This document shows, piece by piece, positions 17,173 to 26,309 of a stretch of DNA of 64,000 nt; position 1 is the stretch's first letter, and every line of letters begins with the position of its first letter. The notes under the pieces are model-generated. The model was not told the DNA's origin. It ran no database searches and saw only the letters and a list, made by a program, of their open reading frames with translations. Origin of the DNA: Nocardioides oleivorans (lineage in GTDB: Bacteria > Actinomycetota > Actinomycetes > Propionibacteriales > Nocardioidaceae); contig NZ_SDWT01000002.1 in NCBI RefSeq assembly GCF_004137255.1, positions 372,001 through 436,000 of the forward strand, given 5' to 3'. The position numbers and the translations under genes are program-made.

Positions 17173-18417
17173 GTGACGGGCCCGAGCAGCGTGCGCAGCA
17201 GGCGCACCTTCGACGGCAGCGCCGTCGCGGTCGCCACGAGCGTCATGAACGTCGCGACCTACGGCTTCACGATCCTGGCCGCCCGCATCATCGGGCCCAG
17301 CCAGTACGGCGCGTTCGCCGCCTGCCTGAGCCTGCTCATCGTCGTCCAGACCGTCGCGCTCGGGCTCCAGGCCACGGCCGCACGACGGATCGCCGTCGAC
17401 CGCGACCACGTCGGCACCATCGAGCGGGCGATCCTCGCCCTGGCCCTCAAGGTCTCCCTCGTCGTCGGCGCCGTGATGCTCCTGCTGGTCCCGGCGATCA
17501 ACGCGCTGCTCAACCTCGACAGCATCCTCACCGCCGGCGTCGTCGCGCTCGCCTGCGTGCCGCTGACCCTGGCCGGTGGCCAGGCGGGGATCCTTCAGGG
17601 CGAACGGCGGTGGGGTGCCCTCGCCGTGTTCTACCTCGCGAGCGGTGTGCCGCGGCTCCTCGTCGGCACCGCGATCATCCTCTGGCGGCCCGACGCGACG
17701 AGCGCCATCCTCGGCGTCGGTCTCGGCTTCCTCTTCCCGCTCCTCGTCGGGTGGTGGGTGCTGCGCCACCGTCGTACGCCCGACGTGGCCGCGGCCGGCC
17801 ACAGCGCCCGATCGATGCTGGCCGAGAGCGCCGGCAACACCCAGGCCCTGTTCGCCTACTTCGCGCTGTCCAGCGTCGACATCATCCTTGCCCGCCGGGT
17901 CCTCGACGGGCACGACGCCGGGCTCTACGCAGCGGGGCTGATCATGGCCAAGGTCATGCTCTTCCTGCCCCAGTTCGTCGTGGTCATCGCCTTCCCCGAC
18001 ATGGCGACGCCGGACAACCGCACGCGCGCGCTCGTCCGCAGCCTCGCCGCCGTCGCCGTGATCGGCGCGGTCGCGGTGGTGGCCGCCAAGCTGCTCTCGG
18101 GCATCGCGATGTTCTTCGTCGGAGGCGCCGACTTCGGCGAGGTCGAGGACCTGCTCTGGCTCTTCGCGCTGCTCGGCACCGTGCTGGCCATGCTCCAGCT
18201 CCAGGTGTACGCCGTGCTCGCGCGCCAGTCGCGGCGGGCCGTCGTCCTGCTCTGGGCCGCGCTCGCCGTCGTCGTGGCTGTCGGGCTGCAGGCCGACTCG
18301 GTCGCCCGGCTCGTCACCTCCGTCCTGGTGGTCGACGTGGTCCTGCTGGTCGTCCTCACGATCGCGAGCCTGCGGATGTCCGACCAGCCGGCGGCCGGGA
18401 CGCAGCTCCCGGGATGA
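17173..18417 (+). CDS. Oligosaccharide flippase / polysaccharide biosynthesis protein, copy 1
   Basis: This 414-residue MOP-superfamily membrane protein has about twelve hydrophobic helices. The N-terminal signature runs through ATYGFTILAARIIGPSQYGA and LGLQATAARRIAVDRDHV, where the charged RR pair after helix 2 is typical of Wzx-like transporters. A middle helix carries DIILARRVLDGHDAGLYAAG, the second repeat's equivalent motif. The predicted role is flipping lipid-linked oligosaccharides across the plasma membrane. The start GTG at 17173 fits the preceding -10 hexamer. It overlaps its downstream paralogue by ATGA, so the pair is co-translated and may act together or as alternatives. Confidence 0.87.
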   Translation: MTGPSSVRSRRTFDGSAVAVATSVMNVATYGFTILAARIIGPSQYGAFAACLSLLIVVQTVALGLQATAARRIAVDRDHVGTIERAILALALKVSLVVGAVMLLLVPAINALLNLDSILTAGVVALACVPLTLAGGQAGILQGERRWGALAVFYLASGVPRLLVGTAIILWRPDATSAILGVGLGFLFPLLVGWWVLRHRRTPDVAAAGHSARSMLAESAGNTQALFAYFALSSVDIILARRVLDGHDAGLYAAGLIMAKVMLFLPQFVVVIAFPDMATPDNRTRALVRSLAAVAVIGAVAVVAAKLLSGIAMFFVGGADFGEVEDLLWLFALLGTVLAMLQLQVYAVLARQSRRAVVLLWAALAVVVAVGLQADSVARLVTSVLVVDVVLLVVLTIASLRMSDQPAAGTQLPG

Positions 18418-19691
18418 GCACGTCACGCACCCAGGTGTCGTCCCTGCGCCGGTTCCTCGGCGGGAGCGGCGGCATCATCGTCGGCACGGCGGTCATGAAC
18501 GTGTGCACCTTCGGCTTCACCATCGTCGCCGCAGGCATCCTCGACACGGCCGACTACGGCGCGTTCTTCGCCCTGCTCAACCTGCTCATGGTCGTCTCCG
18601 TGGTCAACATGGGGCTCCAGGCCACGGCCGCCCGGCGCATCGTCGAGGCCCCGGCCTCCGTCGCCTCGATCGAGCACTCGATCCTGCGCGTCGGCTACGG
18701 GACGGCGCTCGCGGTCGGCGGCGGCCTGGCCGTGCTCTCCCCCGCGGTCACGTGGCTGCTCCAGCTCGACTCCGTCGTCCCCGCCCTCGTGCTCGCCGCG
18801 CTCGCCGTGCCGACGACGGTGATGGGCGCCCACGTCGGCATCCTCCAGGGCGAGAAGCGCTGGGCCGCGCTGTCGTGGGTCTACGTGCTCGCCGGGATCC
18901 CGCGGGTCGCCGGCCTGGTGCTGCTGTGGCTGCGACCCGACGAGAGCATCGCCCTGTTCGGCAGCGGGCTCGGCTACATCGCACCGGTCGTCCTGGGCTG
19001 GTGGATCCTGCGCCGCCCGCGCGCCGGCACCGGGCGCCAGGACGCAGCCGCTGTCGCGACGCCGGACGCCACCTCGCTCGTGCGCGAGACGCTGCACAGC
19101 GCGCAGGCGCTGCTCGCCTTCTTCGCGCTGGCCAACGTCGACATCGTGGTGGCCCGCCACGTGCTGTCCGACCACGCCTCCGGCCTCTACGCCGTCGGCC
19201 TCCTGGTCGCCAAGATCATGCTCTACCTGCCGCAGTTCGTGGTGATCGTGATGTTCCCGTCGCTGGCGACCGCCCACGAGCGCCGCCGTGCGGTCGTGCG
19301 CGGCACCGCGGCCATCCTCGCGCTCGGCGTCGCGTGCACCCTGGGTGTGGTGCTGCTCGCGGGAGTGGCCGCCGACCTGCTCGACAGCGAGAAGCTGCGG
19401 GCGGTCGAGGGGCACCTGTGGCTGTTCGCGGTGCTCGGGACGCTGCTGTCGATCACGCAGCTGCTCGTGTACGCCACCCTGGCGCGGCAAGGCCGACGCT
19501 CCATCCTGCTGGTGTGGGTGGCGCTCGTCGTCTGCGTCGTCGCGGGAGCGATGACGAGCACGCCGACCGAGCTGCTGACCGTGATGATCACCGTGAGCGT
19601 CGTGCTCACCGGCACCCTGGTCGCCGCGAGCCTGCGAGCGGACTCCGGGTCAGTGGGCGGCGTCGTGCCAGCTGCGCCCGGTGCCGATTGA
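18414..19691 (+). CDS. Oligosaccharide flippase / polysaccharide biosynthesis protein, copy 2
   Basis: This 425-residue paralogue of the preceding gene shares the helix pattern and motifs: CTFGFTIVAAGILDTADYGA, MGLQATAARRIV, GILQGEKRW and DIVVARHVLSDHASGLYAVG align one-to-one with copy 1. It is therefore a tandem duplication with clear divergence in the loops. It is also a Wzx/MOP-type transporter by topology. The ATG at 18414 overlaps the copy-1 stop. Its 3' end overlaps the convergent polA gene by 42 bp. Whether the pair forms a heterodimer or handles two different glycans cannot be told from the sequence. Confidence 0.87.
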   Translation: MSTSRTQVSSLRRFLGGSGGIIVGTAVMNVCTFGFTIVAAGILDTADYGAFFALLNLLMVVSVVNMGLQATAARRIVEAPASVASIEHSILRVGYGTALAVGGGLAVLSPAVTWLLQLDSVVPALVLAALAVPTTVMGAHVGILQGEKRWAALSWVYVLAGIPRVAGLVLLWLRPDESIALFGSGLGYIAPVVLGWWILRRPRAGTGRQDAAAVATPDATSLVRETLHSAQALLAFFALANVDIVVARHVLSDHASGLYAVGLLVAKIMLYLPQFVVIVMFPSLATAHERRRAVVRGTAAILALGVACTLGVVLLAGVAADLLDSEKLRAVEGHLWLFAVLGTLLSITQLLVYATLARQGRRSILLVWVALVVCVVAGAMTSTPTELLTVMITVSVVLTGTLVAASLRADSGSVGGVVPAAPGAD

Positions 19692-22352
19692 CACGTCGAG
19701 GGGCACGGTCAGGTCGGCCGCTCCACCCATCTCGGTGCGGACCAGCTCGGCGAGCGCCTCGCCCTCGCCCGGGGCGACCTCGAACACGAGCTCGTCGTGG
19801 ACCTGGAGCAGCATCCGCGACGCGAGGCCCTGCTCGGCCAGCGCCCGCTCCACGCCGAGCATCGCGACCTTGACCAGGTCGGCGGCCGAGCCCTGGATGG
19901 GTGCGTTGAGCGCCATCCGCTCGGCGGTCTCGCGGCGCTGGCGGTTGTCGCTGGTGAGGTCGGGCAGGTAGCGGCGACGCCCGAGGATCGTCTCGGTGAA
20001 GCTGGAACGACGAGCCTCGTCGACGATGCCGCCGAGGTAGTCGCGCACCCCGCCGAAGGTCTCGAAGTACTCCTGCATCAGGCCGGCCGCCTCGCTCGTG
20101 CTGATGCGCAGCTGCTGGGACAGCCCGAAGGCGGACAGGCCGTAGGCGAGGCCGTAGTTCATCGCCTTGATCTTCGCGCGCTGCTCGATGCTCACGTCGG
20201 CGGCGTCGACGCCGAAGACGCGCGCGGCCGTGATCGAGTGGAAGTCCTGCCCGGAGCGGAACGCCTCGATCAGCAGGGCGTCCTCGGAGAGGTGGGCCAT
20301 GATCCGCATCTCGACCTGGCTGTAGTCGGCCGTCATCAGCGACTCGTTGCCCTCGCCCACGACGAAGCCCTCGCGGATCCGACGGCCCGCCTCGGTGCGG
20401 ATCGGGATGTTCTGGAGGTTCGGGTCGGTGCTCGAGAGGCGGCCGGTCGCGGCGATGATCTGGTTGTAGGTCGTGTGGATGCGGCCGTCGGAGGCGACGG
20501 TCTTGAGCAGTCCCTCGACCGTCTGCCGCAGCCGGATGACGTCGCGGTGGCGCAGGAGGTGCTGGAGGAACGGGTGCTCGGTCTTCTCGAAGAGCTGCTG
20601 GAGCGCGTCGGCGTCGGTGGTCCAGCCGGTCTTGGTGCGCTTGGTCTTCGGCATGTCGAGCTCCTCGAAGAGCACGACCTGGAGCTGCTTCGGCGAGCCG
20701 AGGTTGATCTCCTTGCCGATGACGTCGTAGGCGTCGTCGGCCGCAGCGCGGACCTGCTCGCCGAACTCGGACTCGAGCCCCTCGAGGTAGTCGGTGTCGA
20801 CCGCGATGCCGACCTGCTCCATCCGCACCAGGGTGCCGATGAGCGGCAGCTCGACGTCGCGGAGCAGCTGGGTGCCGCCGTGCTCCTCGACTGCGACGTC
20901 CAGCGCGTCGGCGAGGTCGAGCACGGCGCGGGCGGTGAGCATCGCGGTGTCGCTGGCCGTGGTGTCGTCGAGCGCGTCGAGGGTCAGCTGGTCGGCGTCG
21001 CCGGTGTCCTGGCGCAGCTCGCGCTTGAGGTAGCGCAGGGTGAGGTCGGCCAGCGCGTAGGAGCGCTGGTCGGGCTGGACGAGGTAGGCGGCGAGCGCCG
21101 TGTCGACCTCGAGCCCCGCGAGCTCCCACCCGCGGGCCGCGAGCGCGAGGCTCGGACCGTTGGCGTCGTGGAGGGCCTTCGGCCGCGACGGGTCGGCCAG
21201 CCAGCCGGCCACCGCGGCGTCGTCCTCCGGACCGACGTCGGGGACGTCGATCCAGGCGGCCTGCCCCTCGCGGGTCGCCACGGCCAGCGAGAGCACCTCA
21301 CCGGTGCCGGCGCGCCACGTGCCCTGCACGGCCACACCGACGCGGACGCCGGCAGGTGCGTGCTCCTCGAGCCATGCGGCCGCCTCGCCGGGCGACAGGC
21401 GCCGACCGTCGAGCTCGAAGCCCGACTCGGCCTCGACGACCTCGACGGGATCCGGGTCGATCGTGTCCATCAGCCGGGTCCGCAGCTCGCCGCGGAACTC
21501 GAGCTCGTCGAGGAGCTCCAGGCCCGCGGTGCGGTCCCACGGCTGGCGGCCGAGGTCGGCGGGGGCCAGCGGCAGCGTCAGGTCGCGCACGAGCGCGTTG
21601 AGCTGGCGGTTGCGGATGACGTCACCGAGGTGCTCGCGCAGCGCCTCGCCCTTCTTGCCGGTGATCTCGTCGGCGCGGGCGATGACGTTGTCCAGTCCGT
21701 CGTACTGGTTGATCCACCGCGCCGCGAAGCCGGGGCCGACGCCCGGGACTCCGGGCAGGTTGTCGGAGGTCTCGCCGACGATCGCTGCGAGCTCTGGATA
21801 GCGGTGGGGCGGGACGCCGTACTTCTCCTCGACCGCGGCGGGCGTCAGGCGGGCGAGGTTGCTCACGCCCTGCATCGGGTAGAGCACGGTGGAGCTGTCG
21901 GTGACCAGCTGGATCGAGTCGCGGTCGCCGGTGAGGATCAGCACCTCCATCCCCGCGGCGAGGCCCTCGGTGACGAGCGTGGCGATGATGTCATCGGCCT
22001 CGTAGCCCTCGAGGTCGAGGTGCTTGATGGACAGTGCGTCGAGCACGCGGCGGATCAGCGGGAGCTGGCTGCCGAACTCGTCGGGCGTCTTGTTGCGCTT
22101 GGCCTTGTAGTCGGAGTACTGCTCCAGGCGGAAGGTCTGGCGCGAGCGGTCGAACGCGACGGCGACATGGGTCGGGACCTCGTCGCGCAGGACGTTGACC
22201 AGCATCGAGGTGAAGCCGTAGACCGCGTTGGTGTGCTGCCCCGTGGCGGTCGCGAAGTTCTCCACCGGGAGGGCGAAGAACGCGCGGTAGGCCAGCGAAT
22301 GGCCGTCCAGCAGCAGGAGGCGGGGCCGGGTGGTCTCACTCGTCTCGGGCAC
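19650..22352 (-). CDS. polA: DNA polymerase I
   Basis: This 900-residue family-A polymerase has an N-terminal 5'-3' (flap) exonuclease domain in residues 10-300 (LLLLDGHSLAYRAFFAL, DRDSIQLVTD, GVPGVGPGFAARW). The central 3'-5' exonuclease domain lacks the usual acidic metal ligands: the DxE strand reads VQGTWRAGTGEVL and the later Asp block reads HDANGPSLAL. Proofreading is therefore predicted absent, as in other actinobacterial Pol I. Polymerase motifs are motif A SLMTADYSQVEMRI, motif B KIKAMNYGLAYGLS and motif C LLQVHDELVFEV. It acts in Okazaki-fragment processing and repair synthesis. The GTG start at 22352 is supported by a -10 hexamer 6 bp upstream. Confidence 0.98.
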   Translation of the reverse strand: MPETSETTRPRLLLLDGHSLAYRAFFALPVENFATATGQHTNAVYGFTSMLVNVLRDEVPTHVAVAFDRSRQTFRLEQYSDYKAKRNKTPDEFGSQLPLIRRVLDALSIKHLDLEGYEADDIIATLVTEGLAAGMEVLILTGDRDSIQLVTDSSTVLYPMQGVSNLARLTPAAVEEKYGVPPHRYPELAAIVGETSDNLPGVPGVGPGFAARWINQYDGLDNVIARADEITGKKGEALREHLGDVIRNRQLNALVRDLTLPLAPADLGRQPWDRTAGLELLDELEFRGELRTRLMDTIDPDPVEVVEAESGFELDGRRLSPGEAAAWLEEHAPAGVRVGVAVQGTWRAGTGEVLSLAVATREGQAAWIDVPDVGPEDDAAVAGWLADPSRPKALHDANGPSLALAARGWELAGLEVDTALAAYLVQPDQRSYALADLTLRYLKRELRQDTGDADQLTLDALDDTTASDTAMLTARAVLDLADALDVAVEEHGGTQLLRDVELPLIGTLVRMEQVGIAVDTDYLEGLESEFGEQVRAAADDAYDVIGKEINLGSPKQLQVVLFEELDMPKTKRTKTGWTTDADALQQLFEKTEHPFLQHLLRHRDVIRLRQTVEGLLKTVASDGRIHTTYNQIIAATGRLSSTDPNLQNIPIRTEAGRRIREGFVVGEGNESLMTADYSQVEMRIMAHLSEDALLIEAFRSGQDFHSITAARVFGVDAADVSIEQRAKIKAMNYGLAYGLSAFGLSQQLRISTSEAAGLMQEYFETFGGVRDYLGGIVDEARRSSFTETILGRRRYLPDLTSDNRQRRETAERMALNAPIQGSAADLVKVAMLGVERALAEQGLASRMLLQVHDELVFEVAPGEGEALAELVRTEMGGAADLTVPLDVSIGTGRSWHDAAH

Positions 22353-22358
22353 CCGCCG

Positions 22359-22364
22359 ACTCTA
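22359..22364 (-). promoter_or_regulatory. Predicted leaderless -10 (TAGAGT) of polA
   Basis: On the minus strand TAGAGT, 6 bp, then the GTG at 22352. No Shine-Dalgarno sequence lies between them. Confidence 0.55.
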
Positions 22365-22393
22365 TCCGTCGCCACCGACAGCAGAATGGCGGC

Positions 22394-22834
22394 ATGAGCA
22401 CACCCGAGAGCCTCGCCGACCTCAGCATCGAGGAGTTCCTCGCCTACATGCCGCAGGGCATGGGACGGCTCAACGAGAAGATGGGCATCGAGCTCGTGGA
22501 GCTCTCCGCCGAGCGACTCGTCGCCACCATGCCGGTCGAGGGGAACACGCAGCCGTTCGGCCTGCTCCACGGGGGCGCCTCGGTCGTGCTGGCCGAGACC
22601 CTCGGGTCCGTCGGCTCGGCGATCCACGCCTACCCCGACAAGGTCGCCGTCGGGGTCGACATCAACGCCACCCACCACCGCTCGGCCACGAGCGGCACGG
22701 TCACCGCGACGGCCACGGCCGTGCACCTGGGCCGGTCGTCGACGTCGTACGAGATCGTCATCACCGACGAGCGCGGCAAGCGGGTCTGCACCTCGCGCAT
22801 CACCTGCGCGCTGGTGCCGATGCCCCCGAAGTAG
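22394..22834 (+). CDS. PaaI-family hotdog-fold thioesterase
   Basis: This 146-residue protein has the hotdog-fold signature FGLLHGGASVVLAETLGSVGS (about residues 56-76) and the second strand block VGVDINATHHRSATSG. It probably hydrolyses aryl- or acyl-CoA thioesters in the cytoplasm; the size matches PaaI/YbdB-like enzymes. It diverges from polA with 41 bp between starts. CAGAAT followed by 6 bp and the ATG at 22394 resembles the leaderless promoter pattern with one non-consensus base. No pathway gene lies next to it, so the substrate is undetermined. Confidence 0.88.
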   Translation: MSTPESLADLSIEEFLAYMPQGMGRLNEKMGIELVELSAERLVATMPVEGNTQPFGLLHGGASVVLAETLGSVGSAIHAYPDKVAVGVDINATHHRSATSGTVTATATAVHLGRSSTSYEIVITDERGKRVCTSRITCALVPMPPK

Positions 22835-22855
22835 GAGGCGGGCGAGCGGTCGGGC

Positions 22856-23425
22856 TCAGCCCGGCACGCGCTCGCGCCGGATCCGCCTGGCCGCCAGCAC
22901 CCGGTCGATGCGCTGCTTGCTGGTCGCGGCCGGGTTGACCTGGCGGGACTGGGGCAGCCGGGCTCGTACGGCGCTCGTCGTCGCCGCCCGCAGCGTGGCC
23001 TGGGGCGCGAACGACAGGCGAGCCATGAACCTGTTCGCGTCACGCGCCTCGGCGGCCGCAGCCGTCTGCACGTGGCTGATGCCGTGCTGCTCGGCGAAGC
23101 GGCACGCCACCTCCATCAGCGCGCTGCCGACGCCCTTGCGGCGGAACCGCTGGAACACGTGCGGCGACACCGCCAGCACGGCGGGCTCGAGGTTGAGCGG
23201 GGTGAAGGTCGAGGCCTCGAGGTAGACCGCGCCGGCCACCTCGCCGTCGATCTCGGCCACCGCGACGCACTGGTCCTCGCGGGCGGCCGCCGTCGTGACC
23301 ACACGGGCCACGTCGGCGAGCTGCTCGTCGAGACTTCCCTTGCGCAGGATGTCGCACCACAGGTCACGCAGCTGCGCGACGTCGGTCGGCTCTGCTGCGC
23401 GTACGCTCACCGGCGTCCGACTCAT
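22856..23425 (-). CDS. GNAT-family N-acetyltransferase
   Basis: This 189-residue protein carries the GNAT acetyl-CoA binding block RRKGVGSALMEVACRFAEQHG (about residues 100-120; R/Q-x-x-G-x-G/A). Preceding strands include CVAVAEIDGEVAGAVYLEAST. The C-terminal 45 residues are strongly basic and outside the core fold. GNATs acetylate amines on small molecules, peptides or proteins; nothing here identifies the acceptor. The ATG at 23425 is preceded by GAGGAAG at about 10 bp. It stands alone between polA/thioesterase and the liv operon. Confidence 0.85.
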   Translation of the reverse strand: MSRTPVSVRAAEPTDVAQLRDLWCDILRKGSLDEQLADVARVVTTAAAREDQCVAVAEIDGEVAGAVYLEASTFTPLNLEPAVLAVSPHVFQRFRRKGVGSALMEVACRFAEQHGISHVQTAAAAEARDANRFMARLSFAPQATLRAATTSAVRARLPQSRQVNPAATSKQRIDRVLAARRIRRERVPG

Positions 23426-23529
23426 CGACCCACCACTTCCTCGAGCACCCACAGTGGCCCCCTGCCGCCTCGTTGCGGCACCACCACCGGGTGAGACTAT
23501 CGCCCGGCTCCTCCACTCACCATGCCGGA

Positions 23530-24240
23530 TCAGGCTACGCCGAGATAGGCCTCTCGCACCGACGGATCGTCGAGGAGCTCGGCACCGGTGCCGGTCTTCA
23601 CGATGTTGCCGGTCTCCAGGACGTAGGCGCGGTCGCTGCGCGAGAGTGCCTGCTTGGCGTTCTGCTCGACGACCAGGATCGTCGTCCCCTGCTGGGAGAT
23701 CTCGGTGATGATGTCGAAGATCTGCTGGATCAGCATCGGGGCGAGACCCATCGAGGGCTCGTCGAGCATCAGGAGCTTGGGTCGCGACATCAGAGCGCGG
23801 CCGATGGCGAGCATCTGCTGCTCACCGCCCGACATCGTGCCCGCGATCTGCTTCTTGCGCTCGAGGAGACGCGGGAACAGGCCGAAGACGCGGTCGTAGT
23901 CCTCGTCGATGGCCGCCTTGTCCTTGCGGGTGTAGGCGCCCATGTTGAGGTTCTCGGTCACCGACATGCCCGGGAAGATCCCGCGGCCCTCGGGGCACAG
24001 GACGAGGCCCTTGCGCAGCCGCTGGTCGGCCCGCAGCTTCGTCACGTCCTCGCCGTCGAAGAACACCGCGCCGGTCGCCAGGCCACGCACCCCGGACAGG
24101 GCCCGCATGGTGGAGGTCTTGCCGGCGCCGTTGGCGCCGATCAGGGAGACGACCTCACCCTCGTTGACCTCGACGGAGATCCCGTGGAGGGCCTCGATCT
24201 TGCCGTAGTTGAGAACGGCGTCCTTCATCTCAAGCAGCAT
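23530..24240 (-). CDS. livF: Branched-chain amino acid ABC transporter, ATP-binding protein LivF
   Basis: This is a 236-residue ABC ATPase of the LivF class: Walker A GANGAGKTS (about residues 33-41), signature MSGGEQQMLAIGRALMSRP, Walker B LLMLDEPSMGL and the switch His region replaced by the LivF-typical VEQN. It pairs with LivG to power uptake through LivHM. The ATG at 24240 lies 8 bp inside the end of livG, so the two are coupled. It is the last gene of livK-livH-livM-livG-livF. The substrate is presumably Leu/Ile/Val or a related amide or short organic solute; family members vary. Confidence 0.95.
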   Translation of the reverse strand: MLLEMKDAVLNYGKIEALHGISVEVNEGEVVSLIGANGAGKTSTMRALSGVRGLATGAVFFDGEDVTKLRADQRLRKGLVLCPEGRGIFPGMSVTENLNMGAYTRKDKAAIDEDYDRVFGLFPRLLERKKQIAGTMSGGEQQMLAIGRALMSRPKLLMLDEPSMGLAPMLIQQIFDIITEISQQGTTILVVEQNAKQALSRSDRAYVLETGNIVKTGTGAELLDDPSVREAYLGVA

Positions 24241-25177
24241 CGTCGGGCTCTCCCAGGTAGGCGGCGATGACCTTCGGGTTGCGGGCGACCTCGTCGGGCG
24301 TGCCCTCCGCGATCTTCTGGCCGAACTCGAGGACGACGATCCGGTCGGTGACACCGAGGACCAGCTTCATGTCGTGCTCGATGACCAGGACCGTGTGTCC
24401 CAGGTCGCGGATCCGGCGGATGAGGCCCATGAGGTCCTCCTTCTCCGCCGGGTTGAAGCCGGCAGCCGGCTCGTCGAGGCAGATCAGCTCCGGCTCGGTG
24501 GCCAGGGCACGAGCGATCTCCAGGCGGCGCTGGTAGCCGTACGGCAGGTTGCGCGCCAGCTCGTGGGCGCGGTCGGCGATGCCGACGAAGCGCAGCAGCT
24601 CCATCGAGCGACGGCGACCGGCACGCTCCTCCAGGGTGTGGCGGCTGATGCCGAGCACCTTGGCGAAGCTGCGCCGGATGCCGCTCTCGGGCAGCTCCTC
24701 CTCCGACGGGCGCACCCGGTACATCCGGAACAGCACGCCGGGCACGCTCGTCTTGTGGCGGGCGTCGCAGCCCACCATGACGTTCTCCATGGCCGACATC
24801 TCCGGGAAGAGCCGGATGTTCTGGAACGTGCGCGCGATCCCGAGGTGGTTGATCTTGTGGGGCTTGGTGCCCGCGATCTCCTTGCCCTTGAACCGGATCT
24901 TGCCCTCGGTCGGGGTGTAGACGCCCGTCATCGCGTTGAAGCAGGTCGTCTTGCCCGCGCCGTTGGGCCCGATCAGGCCGAGGATCTCGCCGCGACGGAT
25001 CTCGAAGTTGACGTCGTTGAGCGCCACGACACCGCCGAAGCGGAGGGTGACGTGGTCGACCTCGAGCAGCACGCTGCCGTCGGGGCCGGACGTCTCGATC
25101 TCGATGGCGTCGTGGTTCGAGGTGTCCTTGAGCACGACCTGCTCCTCGACGGCACCTTCAGTCTTCTGCTCAGGCAT
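24230..25177 (-). CDS. livG: Branched-chain amino acid ABC transporter, ATP-binding protein LivG
   Basis: This is a 315-residue ABC ATPase: Walker A GPNGAGKTT, the LivG-type signature NLPYGYQRRLEIARAL, Walker B LICLDEPAAGFNPAEKEDL and the switch region VIEHDMKLVLG. It is longer than E. coli LivG (about 255 residues) because of a roughly 40-residue acidic N-terminal extension (EGAVEEQVVLKDTSNHDAIE...) and a linker insert near RMYRVRPSEEELPES. The ATG at 25177 overlaps the livM stop by 8 bp. It acts as the heterodimer partner of LivF at the cytoplasmic face. Confidence 0.95.
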   Translation of the reverse strand: MPEQKTEGAVEEQVVLKDTSNHDAIEIETSGPDGSVLLEVDHVTLRFGGVVALNDVNFEIRRGEILGLIGPNGAGKTTCFNAMTGVYTPTEGKIRFKGKEIAGTKPHKINHLGIARTFQNIRLFPEMSAMENVMVGCDARHKTSVPGVLFRMYRVRPSEEELPESGIRRSFAKVLGISRHTLEERAGRRRSMELLRFVGIADRAHELARNLPYGYQRRLEIARALATEPELICLDEPAAGFNPAEKEDLMGLIRRIRDLGHTVLVIEHDMKLVLGVTDRIVVLEFGQKIAEGTPDEVARNPKVIAAYLGEPDDAA

Positions 25178-26309
25178 CTGCTGCCGCCTCCTCCGCCTCG
25201 TGGCGTCGATCCTCGAACTCCCTGGCCCTTCTCCTGCTGGGGGCGAGACCCTGCGGTCGCAGGATCATCACGGCCACCAGCGCGACGCCGAAGGCGAACG
25301 GGCGCCAGTCGACGAACTCGCGGAAGCGCTCGGGCAGGTAGGTGAGCAGGAACGCACCGAGGAGCGCACCGAAGATGTTGCCCGACCCACCGATGACGAC
25401 CATGGCCACGAAGAGGAACGACAGCTGGACCATGAACGCGTTGGGCTCGACGTACTGCTGCTTCGAGCCGAACAGCAGACCGGCGAGACCACCGAGGGTG
25501 GCGCCGATGGCGAAGGCCCACAGCTTGAACTTGAAGCCCGCGACACCCATGACGGCTGCGGCGTCCTCGTCCTCGCGGATGGCCAGCCACGCACGGCCGA
25601 CACGGCTGTTCTCCAGGCGACGTGCCAGGAAGATGATGAGGATCAGGATCGTGAGGGCCAGCCAGTACCAGCGCTCGGCATCGATCGTGTTGAAGAACGA
25701 GCGACCGTCGATCTCCGGGCCCGGGGGCACCGGCACACCGATGATGCCGGTCGCGCCGTTGGTCACGTCGTCGAGGTTGCGCGCGGTGATGCGGATGATC
25801 TCGCCGAAGCCGAGCGTGACGATCGCGAGGTAGTCACCGCGCAGGCGCAGCGTCGGCGCGCCGAGCAGCACTCCCGCGACCAGGGACATCACGATCGCGA
25901 TCGGGATGCAGATCGCGAACGGGACGGCCCATTCCTCCGAGAACCCGAACTTGCTCTGCATGGCCTGGACGACCGGGGAGTTGGTCGACCCGAACAGGGC
26001 GACCGAGTACGCGCCGAGTGCGTAGAAGCCGACGTAGCCGAGGTCGAGCAGGCCGGCGAGGCCGATCACGACGTTGAGGCCGACCGCCACGATCATGTAG
26101 ACGACGACGAGGAACAGCACGCTCGCCCAGTCCGAGCCGCTCGCGGTGAGGTCGGTGCGGATGTAGGCGAAGGGCAGGACGTTGAGGTACGGCAGGTAGA
26201 ACGCGAAGGCGATCACCAGCAGCATGACGAACCAGCGGACGGGCTGGGGCGCGCCGCCCCAGCGGTCGCCGAGCCTGAGGCCGCGATAGGCGGCAGTGAT
26301 CTGACTCAT
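25170..26309 (-). CDS. livM: Branched-chain amino acid ABC transporter permease LivM
   Basis: This 379-residue permease has about nine membrane helices and the LivM/BPD_transp_2 hallmarks GLAGLLDLGYVGFYALGAYS and LRLRGDYLAIVTLGFGEIIRI, which forms the coupling helix contacting the ATPases. A cytoplasmic loop SRVGRAWLAIREDEDAAAVMGV follows. The tail is basic then acidic. It forms the channel with LivH. Its ATG overlaps the livH stop as ATGA, fixing the start at 26309. Confidence 0.95.
   Translation of the reverse strand: MSQITAAYRGLRLGDRWGGAPQPVRWFVMLLVIAFAFYLPYLNVLPFAYIRTDLTASGSDWASVLFLVVVYMIVAVGLNVVIGLAGLLDLGYVGFYALGAYSVALFGSTNSPVVQAMQSKFGFSEEWAVPFAICIPIAIVMSLVAGVLLGAPTLRLRGDYLAIVTLGFGEIIRITARNLDDVTNGATGIIGVPVPPGPEIDGRSFFNTIDAERWYWLALTILILIIFLARRLENSRVGRAWLAIREDEDAAAVMGVAGFKFKLWAFAIGATLGGLAGLLFGSKQQYVEPNAFMVQLSFLFVAMVVIGGSGNIFGALLGAFLLTYLPERFREFVDWRPFAFGVALVAVMILRPQGLAPSRRRAREFEDRRHEAEEAAADA

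Noticed and set aside
19797..22397. An 866-codon frame antisense to polA
   Set aside because: Val/Glu/Arg/Gly-rich repeat-like composition with no family motif; polA is unmistakable on the other strand.
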